64,000 nucleotides of DNA. Source: a virus. Below are positions 1-6,735 of this stretch, piece by piece (position 1 is the stretch's first letter; every line of letters begins with the position of its first letter). The stretch is taken from positions 1 to 64,000 of IMG/VR virus record IMGVR_UViG_3300035670_000143; one strand, written 5' to 3'. The notes under the pieces are model-generated. The model had not been told where the DNA came from. It ran no database searches and saw only the letters and a program-made list of their open reading frames with translations. The translations under genes were made by a program, and so were the position numbers.

Positions 1-2
1 AG

Positions 3-911
3 AATGGTGGTGGGGCAAATGTTTTCCTTAACTACTATGTTGGTGAAGGGGTGTGGGATATTGTTCCATCTTCTTGGTATACAAATGAACCTTTAATACC
101 ACCTACAACTACAACAACTGTCCCTGATACTACGACTACTACAAGCACCACTACTTCTACTACAACTACGACGACTTCTACTACAACCACGACTACAACG
201 ACAACAACTCAGCCTCCTCCCCCTCCACCACCCCCACCCCCAGCCCCAGAGGTGGTTTCTGCGCCAACCCCTGAACCGGATCCTGAACCCACTCCAGAGC
301 CTGAACCCACTCCAGAGCCTGAACCCGAACCCAGCCCTGAGCCAGAACCTACCCCCGAACCAGAACCTGAGCCAGTGCCAGAACCTGAGCCAGAACAGCC
401 CTCAGAGGCCCCTGAGGAGCCTTCTGAGCCTTCTATAGAAGAACCAGAGCCTTCCACGCCACCTGAGGAGTCTTCTGAGCCTGAGGAGCCTGTGGAGACA
501 CCAGAGGAAGAGCCGATTTCTGAGCCAGAACAGGAAGTTACTGCTGAGGAAATCGTAGCAGAAATTGAGAATATTGAAGTTAACAATTTAACAACTGAGC
601 AAATTAATAAAGTCTTTAGTGCTGAAGTTCTTGAGCAATTAACGAATGATCAGGTAGAAGAATTGATTTCGTCTATTGATGTTGAAGAACTGTCAGATGA
701 GCAGGCTGAGGCTTTAGCAGAACAACTCTCTGCTGCCCCAGAAAATGTTAAGAAAGAATTTGAGAGTCAAATAAATATATTTGGTGGTCAGTTTGATTCG
801 TATGTCGCAATCGGATCAAAGATCACAGTTGGAGAAAGAAGAGTCATTGTTGCTGTAGCGGCGGTCACCATGATTGCGCCAGCCCCAGTGATGGCTTCAA
901 GGAGAAAATAA
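3..911 (+). CDS. Thr/Pro/Glu-rich surface-type protein, 5' end cut by window edge
   Basis: The reading frame is open to the left edge, so the gene begins outside the window; the GTG at 51 is probably not its start. The first visible residues ([16 protein letters not shown]...IVPSSWY) resemble the end of a PA14-like carbohydrate-binding domain, which is a weak match by eye. A pure threonine tract, a run of ten prolines and a long Pro-Glu repeat ([10 protein letters not shown] type) follow, which would form an extended stalk. A short acidic helical region and a C-terminal hydrophobic stretch ending in Arg-Arg-Lys come last, like a membrane-retained tail. Such linkers are typical of actinobacterial cell-surface proteins. 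It overlaps the next gene by one base (TAATG). Function unknown; virion-associated or host-surface display are both possible. Confidence 0.75.
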   Translation, partial: NGGGANVFLNYYVGEGVWDIVPSSWYTNEPLIPPTTTTTVPDTTTTTSTTTSTTTTTTSTTTTTTTTTTQPPPPPPPPPPAPEVVSAPTPEPDPEPTPEPEPTPEPEPEPSPEPEPTPEPEPEPVPEPEPEQPSEAPEEPSEPSIEEPEPSTPPEESSEPEEPVETPEEEPISEPEQEVTAEEIVAEIENIEVNNLTTEQINKVFSAEVLEQLTNDQVEELISSIDVEELSDEQAEALAEQLSAAPENVKKEFESQINIFGGQFDSYVAIGSKITVGERRVIVAVAAVTMIAPAPVMASRRK

Positions 912-1096
912 TGAAAAATTTAATTAAAAGATTTTTTAAAGAATCTTATGCATTGATATGGACAATTGCTGGAACCGCCTTGGTTCTTATAACAATGTCT
1001 GGAGAAGTTTTGAAATATGCTTTATGGATAAGTGGTATTGGTCTTGCTGCACATTTCATTGGACTTCTTTTTATAAAGGAGGATAGTGATGAATAA
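911..1096 (+). CDS. Small two-helix membrane protein
   Basis: This 61-residue protein has a basic N-terminus ([10 protein letters not shown]), two hydrophobic segments at about residues 14-30 and 37-55, and an acidic tail (KEDSDE). It starts in the stop codon of the preceding surface protein and overlaps the following LPXTG gene by 8 bases, so the three are translated as a unit. It is not recognised as a named family. By position, close to the holin-like and endolysin genes, it could be a lysis accessory protein, but it may instead work with the surface proteins. Confidence 0.7.
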   Translation: MKNLIKRFFKESYALIWTIAGTALVLITMSGEVLKYALWISGIGLAAHFIGLLFIKEDSDE

Positions 1097-2324
1097 AATA
1101 AAATATGCTTTGATAGCAGGTCTTCTGCTTCTCATTCCGGCATCTGTGTCTGCTGAGAATATTTCTGGAACAGATCTTGAATCAGGTGATTTTTCTGCTT
1201 GGAATATAGGTGCTCAAACCGGTTCTTTGTCATCTGTGATAACGGGCCAGGGAACTGGCGTTACGATTATTAATGGAGAAGTAACTTTTAATGCACCAGC
1301 CGGTAATGAAATTGGTGATGATAGTACAGACTACTATCAGCCGCCTACTTTACCTACTGTATGGAAATTTTCTCCATATGGTCAATACGCTGCTGCATTG
1401 CAACCAAAAAATCAATCAACTTTTGATCAAGCAATCTCTAATTTAGGCTTGTCTAGTGATGAAAATAATTCTTTAAAAACACTCATGGCATCACAGGCCG
1501 CCGCTAGTGGATGGGGTTCTGGAAGACCTGAAGATGCTGCTTGGATTACAAAAAATGTAACTCTTAGTGCTGGTGTTGTATATACAATGTCTTGGAATTA
1601 TATTGGAACTGATTATGTTCCTTTTAATGATGGTTCTATAACTTCGTTAACACCTGTTGATGCTTCTTCATCTGCAATAGTTACTGTAAATAATCAAGAA
1701 CAAAAATATGCTTTGCTTGGTTTTACCAACCCTGGTACTGGAGATTACTCGACTGGAACATATGGTTCGACCGGTTGGCAAATCTCTACTTATGAAGTTT
1801 CTGCTGATGGAGAATATCTTCTTGGTTTTGCTGTATTTAACTTAGACGATATGGCCTTATCTCCGGTCCTTTTAGTTGATAGTCAACCTGGCGGGACAAT
1901 GAAAAATGATGAACCATTTGGTGCTGTTGCTCCAAATAACCCTGATGCCCCGACTGTTCCTCCGACCACCGAGGCTCCCACTACAACCATAGAGGAGACA
2001 ACTACGCAGGCTCCTGTGACTGAACCTCCGGTTGAGGAAACGACTACTACGACAGAACCTCAGCAATCTTATACACCCCCCGTGTATATACCTGAGACTA
2101 CCTATGTGACTACTACAGTAGAAACAACTTCCACGACCTCAGCACCGAGTATTGACATGCCTGTTGAGACAACATTGCCAATAGAAGAAGAAGTTTTTGA
2201 ATTGCCCAAAACTGGATCTAGTTCTTTGAATGTATTTTTGCTTGGCATTTTATTTATCGCCATAGGCTTATTTATTCTATATGGCAGGGATACTGCTAAA
2301 GAAGATTTTAGGAGAAAGATATGA
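1089..2324 (+). CDS. Secreted LPXTG cell-wall-anchored protein
   Basis: The N-terminus is a clear signal peptide: basic MNK, a hydrophobic core and a likely cleavage after ASVSA. About 250 residues of secreted domain follow, then a Thr/Pro/Glu-rich stalk (about 290-365). The C-terminus is a complete sortase signal: LPKTG at about residues 372-376, a 20-residue hydrophobic helix and an RRK-containing tail. Host sortase would link it to peptidoglycan. I chose ATG 1089 because AAAGGAGG at 1075-1082 is well spaced for it; GTG 1086 is too close. A phage gene with a complete sortase substrate is uncommon. A superinfection-exclusion or surface-modifying role is inference only. Confidence 0.8.
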   Translation: MNKIKYALIAGLLLLIPASVSAENISGTDLESGDFSAWNIGAQTGSLSSVITGQGTGVTIINGEVTFNAPAGNEIGDDSTDYYQPPTLPTVWKFSPYGQYAAALQPKNQSTFDQAISNLGLSSDENNSLKTLMASQAAASGWGSGRPEDAAWITKNVTLSAGVVYTMSWNYIGTDYVPFNDGSITSLTPVDASSSAIVTVNNQEQKYALLGFTNPGTGDYSTGTYGSTGWQISTYEVSADGEYLLGFAVFNLDDMALSPVLLVDSQPGGTMKNDEPFGAVAPNNPDAPTVPPTTEAPTTTIEETTTQAPVTEPPVEETTTTTEPQQSYTPPVYIPETTYVTTTVETTSTTSAPSIDMPVETTLPIEEEVFELPKTGSSSLNVFLLGILFIAIGLFILYGRDTAKEDFRRKI

Positions 2325-2566
2325 GTTTATTAATGTTTAAAAAGGTTTCAACAAGAGTTTTTGCCTATTTCGTTATGACCGCCCTTGGAATGATAGGCAC
2401 TGGAACAATAGTAGGTATCAACATGTGGCAGGCCGCTTTGATGGCCGGCATTGCTGGTGTCGCAAATGTTGTTGAAGGTTTGGCTAGAGCATATGTTGGG
2501 GATGGTGTTTTAACTGTTGAAGAAGTTGATGAAGTCTTTAACGCCGCCCCTGTTAAAAAGGACTAA
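2321..2566 (+). CDS. Holin-like small membrane protein
   Basis: This 81-residue protein has two hydrophobic segments (about residues 10-32 and 36-55) joined by a short turn, then a charged C-terminus. The small glycine/alanine-rich second helix (WQAALMAGIAGVANVVEG) resembles r1t-type holins of Gram-positive and actinobacterial phages. It starts inside the stop region of the LPXTG gene (ATGA overlap) and lies directly upstream of the endolysin gene, the classic holin position. A second holin-like gene lies at 34014-34211, so which one forms the lysis pore is undecided. Confidence 0.6.
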   Translation: MSLLMFKKVSTRVFAYFVMTALGMIGTGTIVGINMWQAALMAGIAGVANVVEGLARAYVGDGVLTVEEVDEVFNAAPVKKD

Positions 2567-2568
2567 TC

Positions 2569-2602
2569 TTTACATAAAAGCCCAAAAAGCGTAAAATATA
2601 AT
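2569..2602 (+). promoter_or_regulatory. Promoter for endolysin unit
   Basis: TTTACA at 2569-2574 is followed after exactly 17 bases by TAAAAT at 2592-2597, overlapping a perfect TATAAT at 2597-2602. Either -10 gives a start about 15-20 bases before the endolysin ATG, leaving room for the GGAG Shine-Dalgarno sequence at 2611-2614. Confidence 0.6.
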
Positions 2603-2623
2603 TATATAAAGGAGTTGATAATT

Positions 2624-3373
2624 ATGGGAAGATCTTATACTGGATGGGACGGCAATGCTTCAGGAAAGCGTGCTGGGATGGAGGAATTCATCCGTCAAAC
2701 TTCTGCTCATTTTGGGAACGGAGTTTGGAATAATGGTTCATGGGTTGTTCGAAACATGAACAACAAAAATGTTAAAGCCAGACCGTCAGTTCATGGGACT
2801 GGCCGGGCTGCTGATATGTCTTGGCGTAAGTCTGGTGCGAAAGGGTTTGGTGATTATAACACAGCTCTCAAAGTCGTTGACTTTTGGGTTGCTAACGCTG
2901 AACTTTTTATGATTGAAGAAATTCATGATTATTTCCCCGGCCCATTTGGTCGTGGTTGGCGTTGTGATCGTTCGTCATGGCGTGTATACGATAAGCCGAC
3001 AATCGGCTCAGCGCCTGGCGGGGACTGGTTTCATGTAGAAATTGCGCCGGCCTATGCGGATAACGCTGATTACTATGTTCAGGCTTTTGCTGCAGCCACT
3101 AAAGGTGCTCCTGCTCCTAAGATAACTCCTGCTCCTGCAACCAAGGGTCTAGACATGTCTCCTTCTGGTGGTATGGTTTTTGCTTACCCTGGTAAGCCAG
3201 TTATTAAGGGTTCCAAGGGTGATGCTGTTAAACTGGTTCAGGCTGTTATTGGTGCTAAGCCTGATGGTGATTTCGGATCAAAAACAGAACAAGCGGTCAT
3301 GGCCTGGCAGAAGGCTAATGGGTTGAAGCCTGATGGTGTTGTTGGACCCGTTACTTGGGACAAGATGTTCTGA
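2624..3373 (+). CDS. Endolysin: M15-like peptidase plus peptidoglycan-binding domain
   Basis: This enzyme should cut host peptidoglycan at the end of infection. The N-terminal domain carries the zinc-ligand pattern of VanY/M15-type peptidases: SVHGTGRAAD (His57, Asp64) and WFHVE (His137). A Pro/Ala-rich linker (about 155-175) leads to a C-terminal PG_binding_1 domain (about 194-249; GSKGDAVKLVQ and GVVGPVTWDKMF). ATG 2624 follows GGAG by 9 bases; the in-frame TTG 2615 is too close to it. It follows a holin-like gene and its stop overlaps the SNase start (TGATG). It has no signal peptide, so it depends on a holin. The exact bond cut is not determined. Confidence 0.88.
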   Translation: MGRSYTGWDGNASGKRAGMEEFIRQTSAHFGNGVWNNGSWVVRNMNNKNVKARPSVHGTGRAADMSWRKSGAKGFGDYNTALKVVDFWVANAELFMIEEIHDYFPGPFGRGWRCDRSSWRVYDKPTIGSAPGGDWFHVEIAPAYADNADYYVQAFAAATKGAPAPKITPAPATKGLDMSPSGGMVFAYPGKPVIKGSKGDAVKLVQAVIGAKPDGDFGSKTEQAVMAWQKANGLKPDGVVGPVTWDKMF

Positions 3374-3735
3374 TGGATAGATTCTTCTATCAAGCAGATG
3401 TCTTAAAAATTGTAGATGGCGATACTCTTGACCTTATGATTGATCTTGGATTCGATGTACATCATAAGGTCAGAGTTCGTTTATATGGCCTGAATACACC
3501 AGAATCTAGAACCTCTGACGAGGAAGAGAAAAAACGTGGATTGCAAGCCAAAGATTTTACTCTTAATTGGGTAAAAGAGTCAGAAACAATATTTATACAG
3601 ACAATCAAAGATAAGACTGAAAAGTACGGCAGAATTTTAGCAAAAATTTATTCTGATGACAAGATGCAAAAATGTCTTAATGATGATCTTATTTCTAGTG
3701 GTAATGCTGTTGAATATTTTGGTGGTAAAAGATAA
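3373..3735 (+). CDS. Staphylococcal-nuclease-like (thermonuclease) protein
   Basis: The 120-residue protein has the compact SNase fold signature: DGDT at 15-18 (calcium-binding aspartates), RLYGLNTPES at 36-45 with the catalytic Arg and Glu, and YGRILA at 85-90 with the second catalytic Arg. The aspartate usually preceding TPE is Asn here, as in several bacterial homologues. No signal peptide is visible, so it acts in the cytoplasm or virion. It overlaps the endolysin stop (TGATG), so the two are co-translated. Candidate roles are host DNA degradation or post-lysis DNA clearance; neither can be chosen from sequence. Confidence 0.85.
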   Translation: MDRFFYQADVLKIVDGDTLDLMIDLGFDVHHKVRVRLYGLNTPESRTSDEEEKKRGLQAKDFTLNWVKESETIFIQTIKDKTEKYGRILAKIYSDDKMQKCLNDDLISSGNAVEYFGGKR

Positions 3736-3748
3736 TTAGCCATTTATA

Positions 3749-3759
3749 TGGTATATAAT
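3749..3759 (+). promoter_or_regulatory. Extended -10 promoter before microprotein gene
   Basis: TGGTATATAAT carries a perfect TATAAT at 3754-3759 in a short A+T-rich intergenic gap; no good -35 is visible. Expected transcription start is about 3766, ten bases before the Cys-rich microprotein ATG, with an AAGAGG ribosome-binding site between. Confidence 0.5.
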
Positions 3760-3775
3760 TAATGAAGAGGTTTAT

Positions 3776-3853
3776 ATGAGACATAAGCATTGTGACTGCG
3801 GCTGTGAATGTGAAGAGCATTGTGACTGCGGATGCGAAGAATGTGATTGCTAG
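3776..3853 (+). CDS. 25-residue cysteine-rich microprotein (metallothionein-like)
   Basis: ATG 3776 is preceded by AAGAGG (3765-3770) and a TATAAT box. The product has 25 residues, nine of them cysteine (positions 6, 8, 10, 12, 16, 18, 20, 23, 25), with His at 3, 5 and 15. The heptapeptide HCDCGCE occurs twice (5-11 and 15-21), and the DNA shows the same as a 16-base direct repeat at 3786-3801 and 3816-3831. Dense CxC motifs with acidic residues suggest soft-metal binding such as zinc, copper or cadmium, as in small metallothioneins; this is inference from composition. It ends at a TAG eight bases before the next gene. It could also be a short peptide with a structural disulfide role. Confidence 0.65.
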   Translation: MRHKHCDCGCECEEHCDCGCEECDC

Positions 3854-3861
3854 GAAACAAT

Positions 3862-4767
3862 ATGGACTCAGTAAAGATTAATAACAGCAAAACATTAACA
3901 CTAACACTCCCGTCGGATCCAGAGTCGAACGCCGTGCAGGTTGACCTTTATCATGAGTTTGGTGATACGGTATCTGCAAATACTTCTGCTACAAGAAGTA
4001 GTTCTGGTGTCTACACCGTTACATATGGTCAACAAAGTTCTGGTATCTATACTCTCAATTCTTCTGGCGTTCATAAGGCCGTGTTTAGTTATACTGTTTC
4101 AGGTACTGAATATACACAAAGTCAATATTTTAATGTGTACACTCCTTATACAACCGAAGCTCTTTTTGACGCAGAGTTTCCTGAGTTAGCAAATTCGCTA
4201 GTTACTAGTTTTGATACTTATGAGTCAAAAGCAAGAAATATTATTGATACATATTGTGGTCAAAGTTTTGGGTATTATGATGATAAATCAATTACAGTTG
4301 ATGGAAACAACCATAACATACTTCACTTACCAGTTCCAATAAGAACGCTTAGAAAGGTAACAGTTGATCCTGGTGAATCTACTGAAGAGGTTATTCACGA
4401 TTCATCCGACAGCACCCTTTTGAATATTGAAAAGGTTAGAAGTAATCTGTCGGACTCTACTTATTTTGTTCGCTTCAAGGCTGACTCTGAGCAGCCAACA
4501 AGAAAGTTTAAAGAGTATTCATCCTACAAAATAGAAGGTGACTTCGGCTGGCCCTATGTTCCAGATAATGTTGATCAAGCCTCAAGGCTACTGATCGCAG
4601 ATCTTGTAACAGATGACTCAGCCTATAGAAGGCATGGAATTTATAGTGTTGATATGGATATTATTAAATATCGCACAAAAGATTCATTCTACGAATCAAC
4701 GGGGAATATTGAAGTAGATACATTATTGATGGACTACACAATGTTTATTATGGATTATGTGGTGTGA
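3862..4767 (+). CDS. Head-tail connector (adaptor) protein
   Basis: 301 residues from ATG 3862 (the upstream TTG 3847 lies inside the microprotein gene). The first 100 residues look like an Ig-like beta domain (alternating Thr/Ser/Val strands). The rest resembles gp6/gp15-type connector proteins: a helical start (DAEFPELANSL), DTYCGQSF, and a GDFGWPYVPDNVDQASRLLI segment that matches the usual 'GWP-VP--V--A--LLA' motif of this family. It sits first in a connector-closure-terminator series, which supports the call. The N-terminal Ig-like domain is an addition to the usual short connector and may be exposed on the neck. Confidence 0.65.
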   Translation: MDSVKINNSKTLTLTLPSDPESNAVQVDLYHEFGDTVSANTSATRSSSGVYTVTYGQQSSGIYTLNSSGVHKAVFSYTVSGTEYTQSQYFNVYTPYTTEALFDAEFPELANSLVTSFDTYESKARNIIDTYCGQSFGYYDDKSITVDGNNHNILHLPVPIRTLRKVTVDPGESTEEVIHDSSDSTLLNIEKVRSNLSDSTYFVRFKADSEQPTRKFKEYSSYKIEGDFGWPYVPDNVDQASRLLIADLVTDDSAYRRHGIYSVDMDIIKYRTKDSFYESTGNIEVDTLLMDYTMFIMDYVV

Positions 4768-5165
4768 TGGCAATAGACAGATCAACATATTTGAGATGGG
4801 TTCATACTGCTGATATATATACAAGAACTACTACTGAAAACGCAGCAGGCCAGTTGTCTGTTACCTTTACTTTTAGTCAAACTGTCCCCGCCTATTTACA
4901 GATTCCAACCACTCAGTCTACCGGTGGGTCAATACGTCTTAATCCATACCAGGAAAACATGCAAGTGTTTGAGATGTTTATCCCTGGCTCATTCCAGTCC
5001 TACATAAAATTTGATAATTTAGTAAAAGATATAAAAGATAGATACGGGAATGTCCTAGAAACTGGTCCGTTTCAAATAATCGCTGTTCATCCAAAATTTG
5101 GATGGGGTGGTAAGAAGCATCATGTTTCATGCGTACTCAAGAAGGAGATTGAGAAGCGTGCCTAA
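4767..5165 (+). CDS. Head closure (head-tail joining) protein
   Basis: 132 residues, beta-rich, with features of SPP1 gp16-type stoppers: an early WVHTADIYTRTT segment, a central strand-rich core and the late phrase VLETGPFQIIAVHPKFGWG. ATG 4767 overlaps the preceding stop (TGATG), and the gene overlaps the next by 8 bases. Its place between the connector and a tail terminator-like gene is the conserved order of siphovirus neck genes. It would seal the portal channel after packaging and provide the tail docking surface. Confidence 0.6.
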   Translation: MAIDRSTYLRWVHTADIYTRTTTENAAGQLSVTFTFSQTVPAYLQIPTTQSTGGSIRLNPYQENMQVFEMFIPGSFQSYIKFDNLVKDIKDRYGNVLETGPFQIIAVHPKFGWGGKKHHVSCVLKKEIEKRA

Positions 5166-5457
5166 GTTTTCAATCAATTCTAATCATAAAGAAGGTTTAG
5201 ATTGCTTGTCTTTTATTCCAATTGATATTATTTCTAAAATGGCTAAGTCTGCGGTCGAAGTTAAAGAAGCGATGGAAGAGTTTCTTGAGCAAGATCAATA
5301 TAGTGAAGTGAATTTATCTATTGACGCAGAAGGTAGTTTTGAAGTTACAGGTACTTCTTACTCTGTTAGAGATGAATTTGGTATCGGTCAACAAGCTAAT
5401 AATATTATAAATGATAATATTAATAATATTAAGCTGGGTGATAAGTATGGCAGTTAG
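5158..5457 (+). CDS. Neck or minor tail protein, HK97 gp10-like by position
   Basis: 99 residues from GTG 5158, which has a well-spaced AAGGAG at 5142-5147 and overlaps the previous stop. It has a helical middle (AKSAVEVKEAMEEFLEQD) and a predicted disordered Asn-rich end. No family is recognised by sequence. The position between head closure and tail terminator genes is where HK97 gp10-type tail completion proteins usually lie. The next gene starts inside its 3' end. Confidence 0.5.
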   Translation: MPKFSINSNHKEGLDCLSFIPIDIISKMAKSAVEVKEAMEEFLEQDQYSEVNLSIDAEGSFEVTGTSYSVRDEFGIGQQANNIINDNINNIKLGDKYGS

Positions 5458-5863
5458 CGTCTATGACATAAATACATATGTAAAGAATCATAGTAGTGTT
5501 TCTAACGTCGCTGGCAAAGTGATGAGCTTCTTTCCCATCGTTGCAACGGGTAGTCCAGAGCCTCCCTATGTTGTGTACTACTACAGGCCAGACATAAAGA
5601 ACGTGGAGGCATACTGGCAAAGATGCGACCTAGTGCGCTACTCAGTTTTTGATTCGGATATCGACAGGATGTATCAGATATCAGAAAAGATTATAGACCT
5701 TCTTGGCTCTGGCGATCAGATCGCCCAGCCAGGGGGTGTCGCTGGCAGTAATGTCAGAATACAGTCTTCGTATATGGTTAGTTCCAGCGAAGCCCCAGCG
5801 CTAGAAAAAGACGGCATATTTAGGATCAATTTGGACTTTAAAATAATGTCGGTTTCTAGATAG
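5447..5863 (+). CDS. Tail terminator (tail completion) protein
   Basis: 138 residues from ATG 5447, overlapping the previous gene by 11 bases. The pattern (an N-terminal helix, PYVVYYYRPD, RYSVFDSDIDRMYQISEKIIDLL, then a strand pair and a C-terminal FRINLDFKIM strand) resembles lambda gpU/DUF3168-like proteins that cap the tail tube and bind the neck. The gene order connector, closure, gp10-like, terminator, major tail protein supports this. The family match is by structure-like pattern, not by strong motifs. Confidence 0.55.
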   Translation: MAVSVYDINTYVKNHSSVSNVAGKVMSFFPIVATGSPEPPYVVYYYRPDIKNVEAYWQRCDLVRYSVFDSDIDRMYQISEKIIDLLGSGDQIAQPGGVAGSNVRIQSSYMVSSSEAPALEKDGIFRINLDFKIMSVSR

Positions 5864-5866
5864 TTG

Positions 5867-5875
5867 TGGTAAAAT
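5867..5875 (+). promoter_or_regulatory. Extended -10 element, possible leaderless promoter
   Basis: TGGTAAAAT ends eight bases before ATG 5884. That spacing would put the transcription start on or beside the start codon. No Shine-Dalgarno sequence precedes ATG 5884, which agrees with leaderless expression. Confidence 0.4.
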
Positions 5876-5883
5876 TAAAAAAT

Positions 5884-6078
5884 ATGAAGTATAATAGTAT
5901 TACATACATTGGAAAGAATTCATCTTTTACTACCCGAATTGGTGGGAGGGTTTATGATTTCGAATGGCAAAAAGGTTTGGGAATAGGCAGACGAAAGGAT
6001 GAAATTCATCCTGACCATGCTAAAAAAATCGCCAAATGGCGTGATAAAAACGGAAAGAGGATGTTTATCCTCGAATAG
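5884..6078 (+). CDS. Small basic protein of unknown function
   Basis: 64 residues from ATG 5884; GTG 5866 is an alternative that adds six residues but also lacks a ribosome-binding site. It has a beta-rich first half (ITYIGKNSSFTTRIGGRVYDF) and a basic helical second half (HAKKIAKWRDKNGKRMF), suggesting a small SH3-like barrel plus helix. No family is recognised. It lies between the tail terminator and the major tail protein, so a tail assembly role is plausible by position only. Confidence 0.55.
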   Translation: MKYNSITYIGKNSSFTTRIGGRVYDFEWQKGLGIGRRKDEIHPDHAKKIAKWRDKNGKRMFILE

Positions 6079-6089
6079 GAGGAACTAAA

Positions 6090-6671
6090 ATGGCAGTTAA
6101 TGTTGCTAACATTGTGGTCGGTGAGGCTACTCTGAAGATTGGTGATTCCGCCAACGCTACAACTATTGCAGCAATGGATGCTTTCGATGATATCGGAGCT
6201 ACCCAGAACGGCGTGGAAATCACTTGGGAACCGGACATGGTGGACATTGAGATCGACCAGTACGGTGATGCTGCTAAGTTGATTCAGTCTAAGGTTAAGG
6301 TAATGGTCAAGACGACTCTTGCCGAGGCTACCCTCAACAACCTTGCTCTTGCTTGGAACTATGATTCTGTTGGGGCTACTACGACTGACATCTTGGCTAA
6401 CAACGATGGTGCAAACACTAAGACGTTCATGTTCGGTGGACAGAGCGTTTTCCCGTATGAGAAGGCTCTTGTTATTACTGGATCGGCTCCCGGTTCGGAT
6501 GCTTCAACCACCAAGACCCGTAAGTTCTACACGAAGCGAGCTGTTTCGATGGCTTCGACTGCTCTCACCATGAAGAGAGCAGAGGCTTCCGTGTTTGCTG
6601 TGGAATTCAGAATTCTCCCGAAGACTGAAGATACTGGTTACGAGTACGGTAAGATTGTCGATCAGACCTGA
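6090..6671 (+). CDS. Major tail tube protein
   Basis: 193 residues, beta-rich and Ala/Thr-rich, with a strong ribosome-binding site (TAGGAGG, 6077-6083). The profile (an early GEATLKIG strand, ITWEPDMVDIEIDQYGDAA, KVKVMVKTTLAEATL, then a C-terminal FAVEFRILP strand) matches the tube proteins of siphoviruses, including the typical 'V-I-VDQ' middle strand. Codons are noticeably more C-ending than in neighbouring genes, as expected for a highly expressed structural gene. A strong hairpin directly after it (6697-6730) would end or reduce transcription, giving it its own dosage. Confidence 0.75.
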   Translation: MAVNVANIVVGEATLKIGDSANATTIAAMDAFDDIGATQNGVEITWEPDMVDIEIDQYGDAAKLIQSKVKVMVKTTLAEATLNNLALAWNYDSVGATTTDILANNDGANTKTFMFGGQSVFPYEKALVITGSAPGSDASTTKTRKFYTKRAVSMASTALTMKRAEASVFAVEFRILPKTEDTGYEYGKIVDQT

Positions 6672-6696
6672 TCTTAATACAATTTAATTAAAATGG

Positions 6697-6735
6697 AAAC
6701 CTCAGGTGTGATAAAATACACCTGAGGTTTTCTTT
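6697..6735 (+). terminator. Terminator hairpin with -10 element in its loop
   Basis: Perfect 13-base inverted repeat AAACCTCAGGTGT (6697-6709) and ACACCTGAGGTTT (6718-6730), followed by TCTTT. The 8-base loop plus flanks spell TGTGATAAAATACA, an extended -10 (TGA-TAAAAT, 6709-6717). The 3' arm also supplies GAGG (6724-6727), eight bases before the next ATG (6736). The element therefore looks like a terminator, a promoter and a ribosome-binding site in one. Confidence 0.75.

Noticed and set aside
209-586. Antisense Ser/Gly-rich ORF opposite the Pro/Glu repeat
   Set aside because: Low-complexity GAA/CCA repeats read on the other strand give TTC/TGG codons and no stops; no ribosome-binding site and no independent signal.
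51-911. GTG at 51 as the true start of the first gene
   Set aside because: The frame is open upstream to the window edge with sensible protein sequence, so the gene is cut, not started, here.
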